Positions 34,528 to 41,661 of a DNA stretch of 64,000 bases are shown here, piece by piece (the stretch's first letter is position 1; the number at the start of each line of letters is the position of its first letter). The stretch covers positions 1 to 64,000 of the forward strand of contig NZ_CP012830.1 in NCBI RefSeq assembly GCF_001307155.1. Direction: 5' to 3'. The notes beneath the pieces are model-generated. The model searched no databases, was not told the DNA's origin, and saw only the letters and a list, made by a program, of their open reading frames with translations. The translations under genes were made by a program, and so were the position numbers. This DNA is from Pseudomonas fluorescens (lineage in GTDB: Bacteria > Pseudomonadota > Gammaproteobacteria > Pseudomonadales > Pseudomonadaceae).

Positions 34528-35051
34528 TTCAGGCACAGCTCCAGCTCGGCCAATCGGCGGTTGTGCAAGCCCTGAACAAACTGCTTATGGCCCTGAGCAT
34601 CGGTAACGAAAGCCCACACTGGCGTCTTGCCGTCCGGTGCCCAGGCCAAGGCCTTGCAGCCCTCGACGATGCGGCCGGCGTTGATCAAGCCCACCGCTCG
34701 ACTGGCGCAGGTACTGGGCACGCCGACGTTGTGGGAATGGCTGCTCAAGGCGTCAAAAGTGTTCTGGCCCACTTGCTGATTGGTGATGCAGTCGGCGAGC
34801 TGCAACTGTCCTTTCTGAATCACCAACTGCTCGACCTGGTCGCATCGAGCGGGAGACCAGTAGTCACCGACCACGACCGGAAACGGGCTGGTGTAACGGG
34901 TAATGCCGAGGCACACGGTCGGCAACCCTCGGGCCAGCTTGTCGGCGTAAACGACGTTCTGGCCCTGGCCTTCCCAGGTGCCCAGGAACACCACCAACGA
35001 GGTACTGCACAGCGCAATGGCACCGGCGGAGATCTTGCCGCGCAGGCTCAT
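34524..35051 (-). CDS. SAR-type endolysin (GH24 lysozyme)
   Basis: 175 aa from ATG 35051. The first 24 residues are a weakly hydrophobic, Ala/Ser/Gly-rich segment (I-S-A-G-A-I-A-L-C-S-T-S-L-V-V-F-L), a signal-arrest-release anchor. Next come G-T-W-E-G-Q-G-Q (catalytic Glu) and G-L-P-T-V-C-L-G-I-T, the E...T part of GH24. Cysteine in the SAR region near the active site suggests the disulfide-controlled activation known for P1/21 endolysins. Degrades peptidoglycan at lysis. Confidence 0.8.
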   Translation of the reverse strand: MSLRGKISAGAIALCSTSLVVFLGTWEGQGQNVVYADKLARGLPTVCLGITRYTSPFPVVVGDYWSPARCDQVEQLVIQKGQLQLADCITNQQVGQNTFDALSSHSHNVGVPSTCASRAVGLINAGRIVEGCKALAWAPDGKTPVWAFVTDAQGHKQFVQGLHNRRLAELELCLK

Positions 35052-35371
35052 GGAAACCACACTCGCAGCAGTGCCGGCACTGCCATTTGCAGCACCGCGC
35101 CGACCAACGTCAGGATGGTCAACAACCGGCCCACCTTTGAGCCAATGTCGTTCACCGCCACGGTCAGCGTCTGCTGGCCGGCGTTGAGTTCCGACAGTTG
35201 GCCAGCCATGTGCTCAAACTGCTGTTCCAGCTTGGTGACGCGCGTCGGCACGGTTTCGTGCCGGTCTTCGATCTCGCCCACCCGGTGCTCGATCACCGCC
35301 ATTTTTCGCTCAAGGCGTCCGAGGCGTGCGGTATCAGCGACGGGCTCGACGGGGTGTTGGGCAGTGGTCAT
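35048..35371 (-). CDS. putative holin or lysis-associated membrane protein
   Basis: 107 aa. A long heptad-patterned helix (residues 15-80: L-G-R-L-E-R-K-M-A-V-I-E-H-R-V-G-E-I-E) ends in one hydrophobic segment L-L-T-I-L-T-L-V-G-A-V-L-Q-M-A-V-P-A-L-L. Its place between TraR-like and endolysin genes, with a 4-base overlap to the latter, suggests holin or antiholin, but a C-terminal single helix is unusual for holins, so the role is uncertain. Confidence 0.55.
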   Translation of the reverse strand: MTTAQHPVEPVADTARLGRLERKMAVIEHRVGEIEDRHETVPTRVTKLEQQFEHMAGQLSELNAGQQTLTVAVNDIGSKVGRLLTILTLVGAVLQMAVPALLRVWFP

Positions 35372-35580
35372 CAGCGGTTACTCCGCTCTGAAAGGGATTC
35401 GCAGGGTGTGCAGCGGAGAATCCCGCCCAGGGCGCGGCGCAGTTCGGGGATTGGCTTTTCGCAGTCCAGGCAGTGGATGCGGCTCGGCCCCGAGGGACGC
35501 GGCCGCGCACGCTGAGCCTTGATCGCGTGTTCACGCTCCAGCTGTTCCAGCGCCGAGGCCTGTTCGAACCAATCCCCCAT
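35371..35580 (-). CDS. TraR/DksA-type C4 zinc-finger protein
   Basis: 69 aa. C-L-D-C-x17-C-T-P-C is the DksA zinc finger, preceded by a short helix but lacking the full coiled coil of DksA, as in phage and plasmid TraR proteins that bind the RNA-polymerase secondary channel. Start overlaps the tube-gene stop. It could shift host transcription during late infection. Confidence 0.78.
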   Translation of the reverse strand: MGDWFEQASALEQLEREHAIKAQRARPRPSGPSRIHCLDCEKPIPELRRALGGILRCTPCESLSERSNR

Positions 35581-36032
35581 CAGCGCAGCCCCTCGATCTC
35601 TTTGGCGTCGAGGTACGGCACGCCGTTGATGCGGACGAAATCCGGGCTGGTGACTTCATACGGCACCTTGTGCTTGCTCTTTTCGCCGCCCTTCGGATCG
35701 ATCCCCAGCAAGCTGGAAATCTTCACCTTGCAGCCGAACGCCTCGACGCGCAGTTCCTCGTCTTCACCGGCCTTGGCGAAGAACACCACGTCAAACGGTT
35801 TCAGGGATCGGAAGCTGCCAGCGGATCGAGCAGCGTCGATCAGCAAGTTAAAGTTGGTGGTGTCCAGTTCGAATTCGCCGGCAGCGGCGACATCGCCATC
35901 CACGAAGCCATCCGGCACGCCCCGGGTTTGCGCCACCGCTGAGTTGTCGGTGATATCCAGGGTGCAGTTCTCGACGTGCAGCGACAGGTCACCCAGGCTC
36001 ACGTCGAAGTTCTTGCCGCCAATTTTTGCCAT
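35580..36032 (-). CDS. tail tube protein (DUF2597)
   Basis: 150 aa: I-G-G-K-N-F-D-V-S-L-G-D-L-S-L-H-V-E at the start, D-G-D-V-A-A-A-G-E-F-E-L-D in the middle. Family DUF2597, which occupies the gpFII (tube) place after the sheath in HP1-type phages. Six bases downstream of the sheath gene. Confidence 0.8.
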   Translation of the reverse strand: MAKIGGKNFDVSLGDLSLHVENCTLDITDNSAVAQTRGVPDGFVDGDVAAAGEFELDTTNFNLLIDAARSAGSFRSLKPFDVVFFAKAGEDEELRVEAFGCKVKISSLLGIDPKGGEKSKHKVPYEVTSPDFVRINGVPYLDAKEIEGLR

Positions 36033-36038
36033 TGGGCG

Positions 36039-37154
36039 TTACTCCGCTTTGTCGTTGGAAAGATCCAGGGCGATGTTCGCCGTGAGGTCTTTCGGGCAGT
36101 TGAGGGGTTTGAGCTTGATGTAGGCCACGACCTTGGTTTTGCTCAGCCAGCTCAGCACCAGGTCTCCGTCTTTCGGCGGCTCGATGTCGCCGGGGAACAC
36201 TTCACCGTTAAAGGTGGTGGTCTTGGCCATGGCACGCAGCGGCGCCATCAGTTGGTTGGTGTTGACCGCCATGCTGTTGGGGGTGCGGTTCAAGCGGCGA
36301 TCGGCCACACGGCGGATCAGTAGCACACGGACCAGGCGCGCCGCCTTGTCGGTGATGCGCAGGTGTTCAACGACCTGAAAGTCACTCGCCGGGGTGTCGA
36401 GCATGTTGCCGTCGGCCCAGTACACGCCCGGGTAATCGGGATAGGTCTGCGACACGGAGTAGCGCGCCCGGTCCAGCTCACTGCGCACCACCGACGGCAG
36501 CGGGATTTTGTCGGCATCGACAGGCACCGGGCCGAGGCCCAACACGGCACCGGTGGCCACGCGCATCGGACTATCAGCAATGCTTACGGCCGCGTTGGCC
36601 AAGCGACCGGCCAACACGCCCAGGTCATTACCGTGCAGTTGCGGTACCGGCAGGACACGCGGCGCCGCCAGATCGGCTACCAGGGCTTTCTGCTCGGTGA
36701 CGTACTGCGCCCAGGTCTGTTGCACGTTGATACCCGCAACGGCCGCCATGATGAATATGCGGCGCCCGTAGGTGTTGTTCAGAGCAATGGCCGCGTCGTG
36801 CATAGCCGACAGCTCATCGGCCTTGGTCACCGGCTTGGTAATCACCACGGCCTCGACCGAAAACCCCTGGTGCTGGGCTTTTTCCAGTGCTTCGGGCCAG
36901 TTGCCTTCGGCGCCGATTGGAGCGGCCACGCACGCCCAGCGCTGGCCACCGTTGAGACGGGCGGCGGTGATTTGGGTTTTCAGATCGTTGGGCGCTACGC
37001 CCAGGGCTGCGTCCAGGTCGCTGTCGGTGTTCAAGGGAACGAACTGGCCGACGTTTTTGGTCGCCGGACCGATGAAAAGGAAGTAGCGCTCAATCTCTGT
37101 AACGGCACCCTGGCCCAGATTGAGATTGTCGACGGTGACTTGACCGAGTGCCAT
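36039..37154 (-). CDS. tail sheath protein (DUF2586)
   Basis: 371 aa, DUF2586 family (V-D-N-L-N-L-G-Q-G-A-V-T-E-I-E-R at the start; Y-P-D-Y-P-G-V-Y-W-A-D-G-N-M near residue 240; A-P-L-R-A-M-A-K near residue 305). The Y-W-A-D-G-x-M block is the sheath handshake region shared with other contractile tails. Forms the contractile sheath. Confidence 0.82.
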   Translation of the reverse strand: MALGQVTVDNLNLGQGAVTEIERYFLFIGPATKNVGQFVPLNTDSDLDAALGVAPNDLKTQITAARLNGGQRWACVAAPIGAEGNWPEALEKAQHQGFSVEAVVITKPVTKADELSAMHDAAIALNNTYGRRIFIMAAVAGINVQQTWAQYVTEQKALVADLAAPRVLPVPQLHGNDLGVLAGRLANAAVSIADSPMRVATGAVLGLGPVPVDADKIPLPSVVRSELDRARYSVSQTYPDYPGVYWADGNMLDTPASDFQVVEHLRITDKAARLVRVLLIRRVADRRLNRTPNSMAVNTNQLMAPLRAMAKTTTFNGEVFPGDIEPPKDGDLVLSWLSKTKVVAYIKLKPLNCPKDLTANIALDLSNDKAE

Positions 37155-37165
37155 GCAGTGCCTCG

Positions 37166-37849
37166 TTAGCGGGGTGAATGTAGGATTTGTTGCAACACCT
37201 GGTTAATCAGCAGGCTGGTGTCGCGGTCGGTGTTGACGCCGATGAACTGGCGTTTTGGCAACGTGATTTCCCAGCTTTGTGCGCCGCTGGATTCGCTGCG
37301 CTCGTCGTCGAGGATGCGGATCAACAGCCCCGCCTTGGCGTAGTTCACATGCTCTTGAATCCACGCCACTGATGGTCGGGTCAGGGTCTTTTTGCCTGCC
37401 TGGCGCGCACGAAAGCCCAACCGGCGCAGGCGCTTGGCTTGCTTGTCGGTGGCGGCCAGGCCGGGTGGGGTTTTGTTCCAGCGGCGCATCTGCGCGGCGG
37501 TGCGGCGCTCACTAACGCCATGGTGTTGCTGCGCCGCGACCCAGCGAGTCAGAGCGTTTTTCCAACCCAGTTCCGCTTCGTCAGCGCTGACACGGGTCAC
37601 CACCATCAGCTTGGCCAGGCCGGCTTCCATCTTCTTTTTGCCCTTGCCCGAACCCTTGCGCGCCTCGAAAGGCGAACCGTCCAGGTTCTGCTGATCGCGC
37701 ACACGTCGGCGGCTCATCGTCCGCACGCGCTTGGTGACGTTGTTCAGCAGCCGCCGGCGCAGCTGCGGTGGTAAAGCGAGCAGCGCCAGTTGCGCGTCCA
37801 CGGCTAGGTAACCGCGTGCGTCGAGTTCGAAGGTGCTACGCCGCGCCAT
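37166..37849 (-). CDS. virion morphogenesis / tail completion protein S
   Basis: 227 aa from ATG 37849, which overlaps the end of gene R; the frame continues upstream but only inside R. Very basic (R-R-R-L-L-N-N-V-T-K-R-V-R-T-M-S-R-R-R-V-R-D-Q) with G-K-G-K-K-K-M near residue 85, the gpS pattern. Needed to join or complete tails in P2. Confidence 0.78.
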   Translation of the reverse strand: MARRSTFELDARGYLAVDAQLALLALPPQLRRRLLNNVTKRVRTMSRRRVRDQQNLDGSPFEARKGSGKGKKKMEAGLAKLMVVTRVSADEAELGWKNALTRWVAAQQHHGVSERRTAAQMRRWNKTPPGLAATDKQAKRLRRLGFRARQAGKKTLTRPSVAWIQEHVNYAKAGLLIRILDDERSESSGAQSWEITLPKRQFIGVNTDRDTSLLINQVLQQILHSPR

Positions 37850-38288
37850 GGGTGGCCACCTCGCCGCGCTCCGCGACCCACAGGTCAAACGGAACAAATG
37901 CCCAGGTCTTGCCAAAGGCCTGGATCTCGCCGGCAGGGTCTTCGGCCAGGTACTGCGGTTCGACGAACTCCAAGGTGATGTCCACGTCGGCCAGGTCGTT
38001 GTCCAGCATCTCGATGGCGAACTGCGCCGCCGGCAACTCGTCCCGATCGCGGCCGGGATCGTTGGTTTCCAGCCAGCTGCCGATCAGGGCCATCAGGCGT
38101 GCGGGATGGTCGGCGAAGCGCTCTAGGACGATCGCGGCGCGGTAGCGCATGTTGCCCAGGTGCATGCCGTCGACGTCGGGTTTCCACACCAGTTCGAGGG
38201 TGACCTGCTCGGTCCAGCTGTCGAGCTGTTCCGGCAGTACCAGGCGGCGTTCGATCAGATAGCGGGTCAGCGCTTGCAGTTTGGTCAT
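37836..38288 (-). CDS. tail completion protein R
   Basis: 150 aa. K-L-Q-A-L-T-R-Y-L-I-E-R-R at the start and L-A-D-V-D-I-T-L-E-F-V-E-P near residue 103 match the P2 gpR family. Overlaps gene L by 4 bases and gene S by 14. Confidence 0.78.
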   Translation of the reverse strand: MTKLQALTRYLIERRLVLPEQLDSWTEQVTLELVWKPDVDGMHLGNMRYRAAIVLERFADHPARLMALIGSWLETNDPGRDRDELPAAQFAIEMLDNDLADVDITLEFVEPQYLAEDPAGEIQAFGKTWAFVPFDLWVAERGEVATHGAA

Positions 38289-38746
38289 AGCAGCGCCGCC
38301 GTGATGCGGCCACGGCCTTGCAACGAGCGAACGGCCTGTTGGCTGAATGCCAGGAACGTTTCCTTGCGCTCCGGCTCCTCTTTGCCCAGGTTCTCGGCAC
38401 TTTCGCGGCGGACCACCGAGGCGAACTGCGGCAGCAAACTAGCCTTGGCGCGGCAATACACGGCGCGCTTGTACGTCGCTACGTGAAATGTGCGCTCGGG
38501 CAGCACCATAGGGTCAGCAGATTTCACGTTGGTGATGCCAACGGCCTGCCATTTGCCTTTGCACTGGGTCAGGTCGCGATTGACCTCGGCCATCGCGGTG
38601 GTCAGATCAGTGACCAGCAGCTCAACCAGGTACTCCCCCGGCAGGCGGTAACCCTTCTGGAACTCAGCCAGGGAGAGGTCCGGCCAAAAGCCGTCGTTCT
38701 CTATGATCTGTTCCACAAAGGTGGTGGGTTTCCCGGAAAAGCTCAT
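38285..38746 (-). CDS. head completion/stabilisation protein L
   Basis: 153 aa from ATG 38746; the frame is open further upstream into gene M but M-S-F-S-G-K-P-T-T-F is the family-like start. N-D-G-F-W-P-D-L-S-L-A-E-F-Q-K-G-Y-R-L-P and Y-K-R-A-V-Y-C-R-A-K-A-S-L-L-P are gpL blocks. It finishes the portal-side vertex before tail joining. Confidence 0.8.
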   Translation of the reverse strand: MSFSGKPTTFVEQIIENDGFWPDLSLAEFQKGYRLPGEYLVELLVTDLTTAMAEVNRDLTQCKGKWQAVGITNVKSADPMVLPERTFHVATYKRAVYCRAKASLLPQFASVVRRESAENLGKEEPERKETFLAFSQQAVRSLQGRGRITAALL

Positions 38747-38843
38747 TGCTGGCCGCTCAAATAGGGCGGGGAGCCTGTTTTCAGTGGGACGGTCCATAAA
38801 TGGGCGGCTCACTTCCACAGGTCCCCGCTGGGGGGGTAGTCGG

Positions 38844-39566
38844 TTATTGGGCGCCGTTGGTGGCGGTTTCTTGTCTTGCCAAGGCCTTGCGGCATTTCTC
38901 AATACGGGTGTCGTTACCGGCCTTTGGATACAACTCAGTGGAGCGTTCAAGATGCTCGAGCGCGGTTTTCCACTCCTCGGCCTCCATGGCCCGCATGCCG
39001 ATCAACTTGTGGTACTTGCTCGGGATCTGCTCTGTCAGATCCCATTCGCCATCAACCCGGGGCAGCAAATTGGACAGATAGGGCTCCGGGCTGCGCTTGG
39101 CGTTGTACTCGGCGTAGGCCCAATCGATCACGGCATCAGCGACAAAGGTCTGGATGTCTCGGCGCTTGAAGCGCTCCGGCATCTGCTGGCCCTGCTCGAT
39201 GGCAAAGTCCGCCAGTTCCAGCCCGTCTTCGAACTGCTCGGTGTCGAACAGCCAGACCATCACCTGCACCAGGACACGGTTCGGCATGACCAGGCCCGAT
39301 TCCATGTAGCGCTGGATAAAATCCTGGTACTTGGGCAGCAGTTCCTCACGCTTCAGTGCCTGGCGACCGGCCAGACCCTTGATTGCGCTCAGGCGTTCCA
39401 GGTCCTGGTCCAGGGCCGCTTCCTGCAGCAGCAGATGCTTTTTGGCATTGGCAGGACTACTCAGCGCTTCACCAGGGGTGTAAGCCACTGCAACAGAGGC
39501 GAGCGCCACTGCTGCTGCGCTATCGAGGGCCAAGGTTCGGCGCTTGTGCGCCAGGGCCAGGCTCAC
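38844..39566 (-). CDS. terminase endonuclease subunit (gpM)
   Basis: 240 aa, small terminase subunit of P2 type. Seen: S-L-A-L-A-H-K-R-R at the start, Q-R-Y-M-E-S-G-L-V-M-P-N-R-V-L-V-Q-V-M-V-W-L-F-D and I-Q-T-F-V-A-D-A-V-I-D-W. In P2, gpM cuts cos DNA together with the ATPase gpP. Overlaps the capsid gene by 4 bases. Confidence 0.85.
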   Translation of the reverse strand: MSLALAHKRRTLALDSAAAVALASVAVAYTPGEALSSPANAKKHLLLQEAALDQDLERLSAIKGLAGRQALKREELLPKYQDFIQRYMESGLVMPNRVLVQVMVWLFDTEQFEDGLELADFAIEQGQQMPERFKRRDIQTFVADAVIDWAYAEYNAKRSPEPYLSNLLPRVDGEWDLTEQIPSKYHKLIGMRAMEAEEWKTALEHLERSTELYPKAGNDTRIEKCRKALARQETATNGAQ

Positions 39567-40582
39567 GCCACGAGCTCCACGTTCTCGGTCAAAGCGATCT
39601 TTTCCAACTGCTCGATCACGTAACCTTCGTTGCGGCTGTTGTAGTCCTCGACGCGGGACCGTTTCGGATTGTCGACCGCCTGCTTGCGCCAGCTGGAGTC
39701 CTGGAAGTAGATCGACAGGTTGTCCCAGCTGGTGACCAACACCGCGTTGACCGGGAAGTTCGGCACACTGAACGAAGGCAGGCCGCCATAGGTCGCGATG
39801 ACCTGCAGGTTTTCGATGCGCTCTTTTTCGGTCGGGGTGTCGCCCTGTTTGGTGTACAGCTTGGCCTTGTCAGCCGCCAACAGGTCCGAACCGATGATCG
39901 CCACCAGGTCGCCGTCTTCGCGCAGGATCTCGTCGACCATCTGCTTGGTGTCGTGCACCAGGGCATCGAGATTGGCATAGTCGCCACCGGCGCCGAGCTT
40001 GACCTTGCCAGCAGCGGCGCCCTCTTTGAGCACCTGCTGCGGAGCCTGTTCGCGCAACTGCTGCAGCCAACCCTTGTTGACGTCTTGCAGCTTGGGATTG
40101 GCTCCCAGATCGGTCTGGGGTGCCGCGTGAGTGCCGTGGAAGCCGATCACGATACGGTCTTGGGCGATACGCTTCTGCACAGCTGCGGAGTAGCGATCCT
40201 GGAAGTCGGGAAACTTCGCCCAGGCATCGATCTTCGCGTACGGCAGACCTACGTCGGACTGCGTGTCGCTCAGTTCGTAGGTGGTGTTTTCCAGCGCGGA
40301 AGCATCCTTGGCTTCGCGATCGGTGGTCTTGGTGTTGGTGCGGCCGGTAACTGGGCCGTTGACACCGATGAACACCTTTTCACCCTTGATCTCGCTGACC
40401 GGGACGACGTTGATACGCTCGAGGAAGTCGGCCTTGGCAGTGATCGAGTCGTTCAGTTCTTGAGCGATCGACGGTTCAACGCTGAAAGTCTTGCTGGCGC
40501 GCTCAATCCCGTAGGTTTCGGCGATCGCTTCCTGCAGCTCAGCGTACTGTTTGGCGCCCTTGGCGCTCAGTGGCTGGCCCAT
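39563..40582 (-). CDS. major capsid protein (gpN)
   Basis: 339 aa, P2-family capsid: F-S-V-E-P-S-I-A-Q-E-L-N-D-S-I near residue 33, K-G-W-L-Q-Q-L-R-E-Q-A-P near residue 170, and the C-terminal V-I-E-Q-L-E-K-I-A-L. HK97 fold; its N-terminus is trimmed by the gpO protease in P2. One base downstream of gene O. Confidence 0.9.
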   Translation of the reverse strand: MGQPLSAKGAKQYAELQEAIAETYGIERASKTFSVEPSIAQELNDSITAKADFLERINVVPVSEIKGEKVFIGVNGPVTGRTNTKTTDREAKDASALENTTYELSDTQSDVGLPYAKIDAWAKFPDFQDRYSAAVQKRIAQDRIVIGFHGTHAAPQTDLGANPKLQDVNKGWLQQLREQAPQQVLKEGAAAGKVKLGAGGDYANLDALVHDTKQMVDEILREDGDLVAIIGSDLLAADKAKLYTKQGDTPTEKERIENLQVIATYGGLPSFSVPNFPVNAVLVTSWDNLSIYFQDSSWRKQAVDNPKRSRVEDYNSRNEGYVIEQLEKIALTENVELVA

Positions 40583-40583
40583 A

Positions 40584-41498
40584 TCAGAGCACCCGCTTTT
40601 TGGCAGGAGTCACCGGGCCAGGGTTACGTGGCAACTGGCGACCGGTCGGGGTGTTCTGCAGCGCGGTGAACTGCTTTTGCAGCTTCGCCAGACCGGCCAG
40701 AACAGCCTTATTGCCGGAGTTTCGGCTGAGGTTCTTTTCTTCCTCAGCGGTGGCAATGATCACGTCGACAGCACTTTGCACGTCGTCGACAGGCTCCTGC
40801 TCGATCTCGGGCACTACTTCAGCGAAACCGTCGACCAGGGCCTGCAGACCAGCAGTCACGATCAACTGCTGTTCAATCAGGGCCTGAATAGCCTTGGCTG
40901 TAGCTTCATCCATTGGGGGTTTGCTCTCTGTTGGGGATTGCGGGTTTGCGGGGATTTCTTCGATGCCGAAGCGCTTGAACAACCCCGTAAACGCGGTAAG
41001 CAGCTTCTGCAGTTCGCCTTGTGGCTGGGTGTCACGCAGGGAACCCAACTCAACCGAGGAGGCGTAATACGCGGTCTTGTTGGTTTTCTTGGAAAAGTAG
41101 AGTTCCTGGGTACCCAGGCTGGCCGGCTCGTCAGTGACAGCCAGGCCGGATAGGTAGGCTTTACCGCTACCGGCGAAGTTCGGGGTGATCTCGATGCTGG
41201 TGAATAACTTCTGCCCCTGGTCATTCAGGTACAGCAGTCGATCGTTGGGTTTGAGCTGGGCTTCTAGGGCAATTTGCCCCTCTTCCAGATCGTCGCCCTC
41301 TTCCACCAGACGCACGGCATAGACGGTGCCGTGGGAGCCAGACCAGCGCTCGTGATCGCACCAGATAACCGCCGTGTATTTGGACGGTTTGTAGGTTTCA
41401 GCGATGTCGCGCAGTTCCTGGGGAAGGATCTCGCGACCATCGGCGGTAGTGCCGCTGGTGGCGACACGTTTCCAGAACGAAACAAGGGAACGGGGCAT
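40584..41498 (-). CDS. capsid scaffold/protease (gpO)
   Basis: 304 aa. N-terminal protease half (residues 1-150: F-W-K-R-V-A-T-S-G-T-T-A-D-G-R near the start, C-D-H-E-R-W-S-G-S-H-G, N-F-A-G-S-G-K-A-Y-L-S-G-L-A-V-T-D-E-P-A-S-L-G-T) and a C-terminal helical scaffold. D-H-E and the S-G-L-A-V-T block carry the Ser-protease residues known for gpO. First gene of the leftward late operon. Confidence 0.87.
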   Translation of the reverse strand: MPRSLVSFWKRVATSGTTADGREILPQELRDIAETYKPSKYTAVIWCDHERWSGSHGTVYAVRLVEEGDDLEEGQIALEAQLKPNDRLLYLNDQGQKLFTSIEITPNFAGSGKAYLSGLAVTDEPASLGTQELYFSKKTNKTAYYASSVELGSLRDTQPQGELQKLLTAFTGLFKRFGIEEIPANPQSPTESKPPMDEATAKAIQALIEQQLIVTAGLQALVDGFAEVVPEIEQEPVDDVQSAVDVIIATAEEEKNLSRNSGNKAVLAGLAKLQKQFTALQNTPTGRQLPRNPGPVTPAKKRVL

Positions 41499-41581
41499 GG
41501 GCGATAACTGCGCTCAATCGGTGATTTGAGCCGCCACGATAGGGAGCCGATCCGCTCCAAACAAACGGTTCAATTGCGCGT

Positions 41582-41608
41582 TCCTCCTATATTCACGATA
41601 TAGGTGGA
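41582..41608. promoter_or_regulatory. palindrome between the divergent head operons
   Basis: CCTATAT (41586-41592) and ATATAGG (41598-41604) form a 7-bp inverted repeat with a 5-base spacer; outward, three more bases pair (TCC/GGA) after one mismatch. It lies between the starts of gene O (leftwards) and gene P (rightwards), where P2-like phages keep their divergent late promoters. It may bind the Ogr-like activator encoded at 44569. Confidence 0.5.
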
Positions 41609-41661
41609 TCGCAGAATTTAACCCCGCGTTTCCGCTGTTTTCGCCGCATAGACTGCGGCCC

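Noticed and set aside
24036..41498. R-type pyocin (tail only) instead of a phage, suggested by PrtN and contractile tail genes
   Set aside because: Capsid, portal, terminase, primase-helicase and integrase genes are all present.
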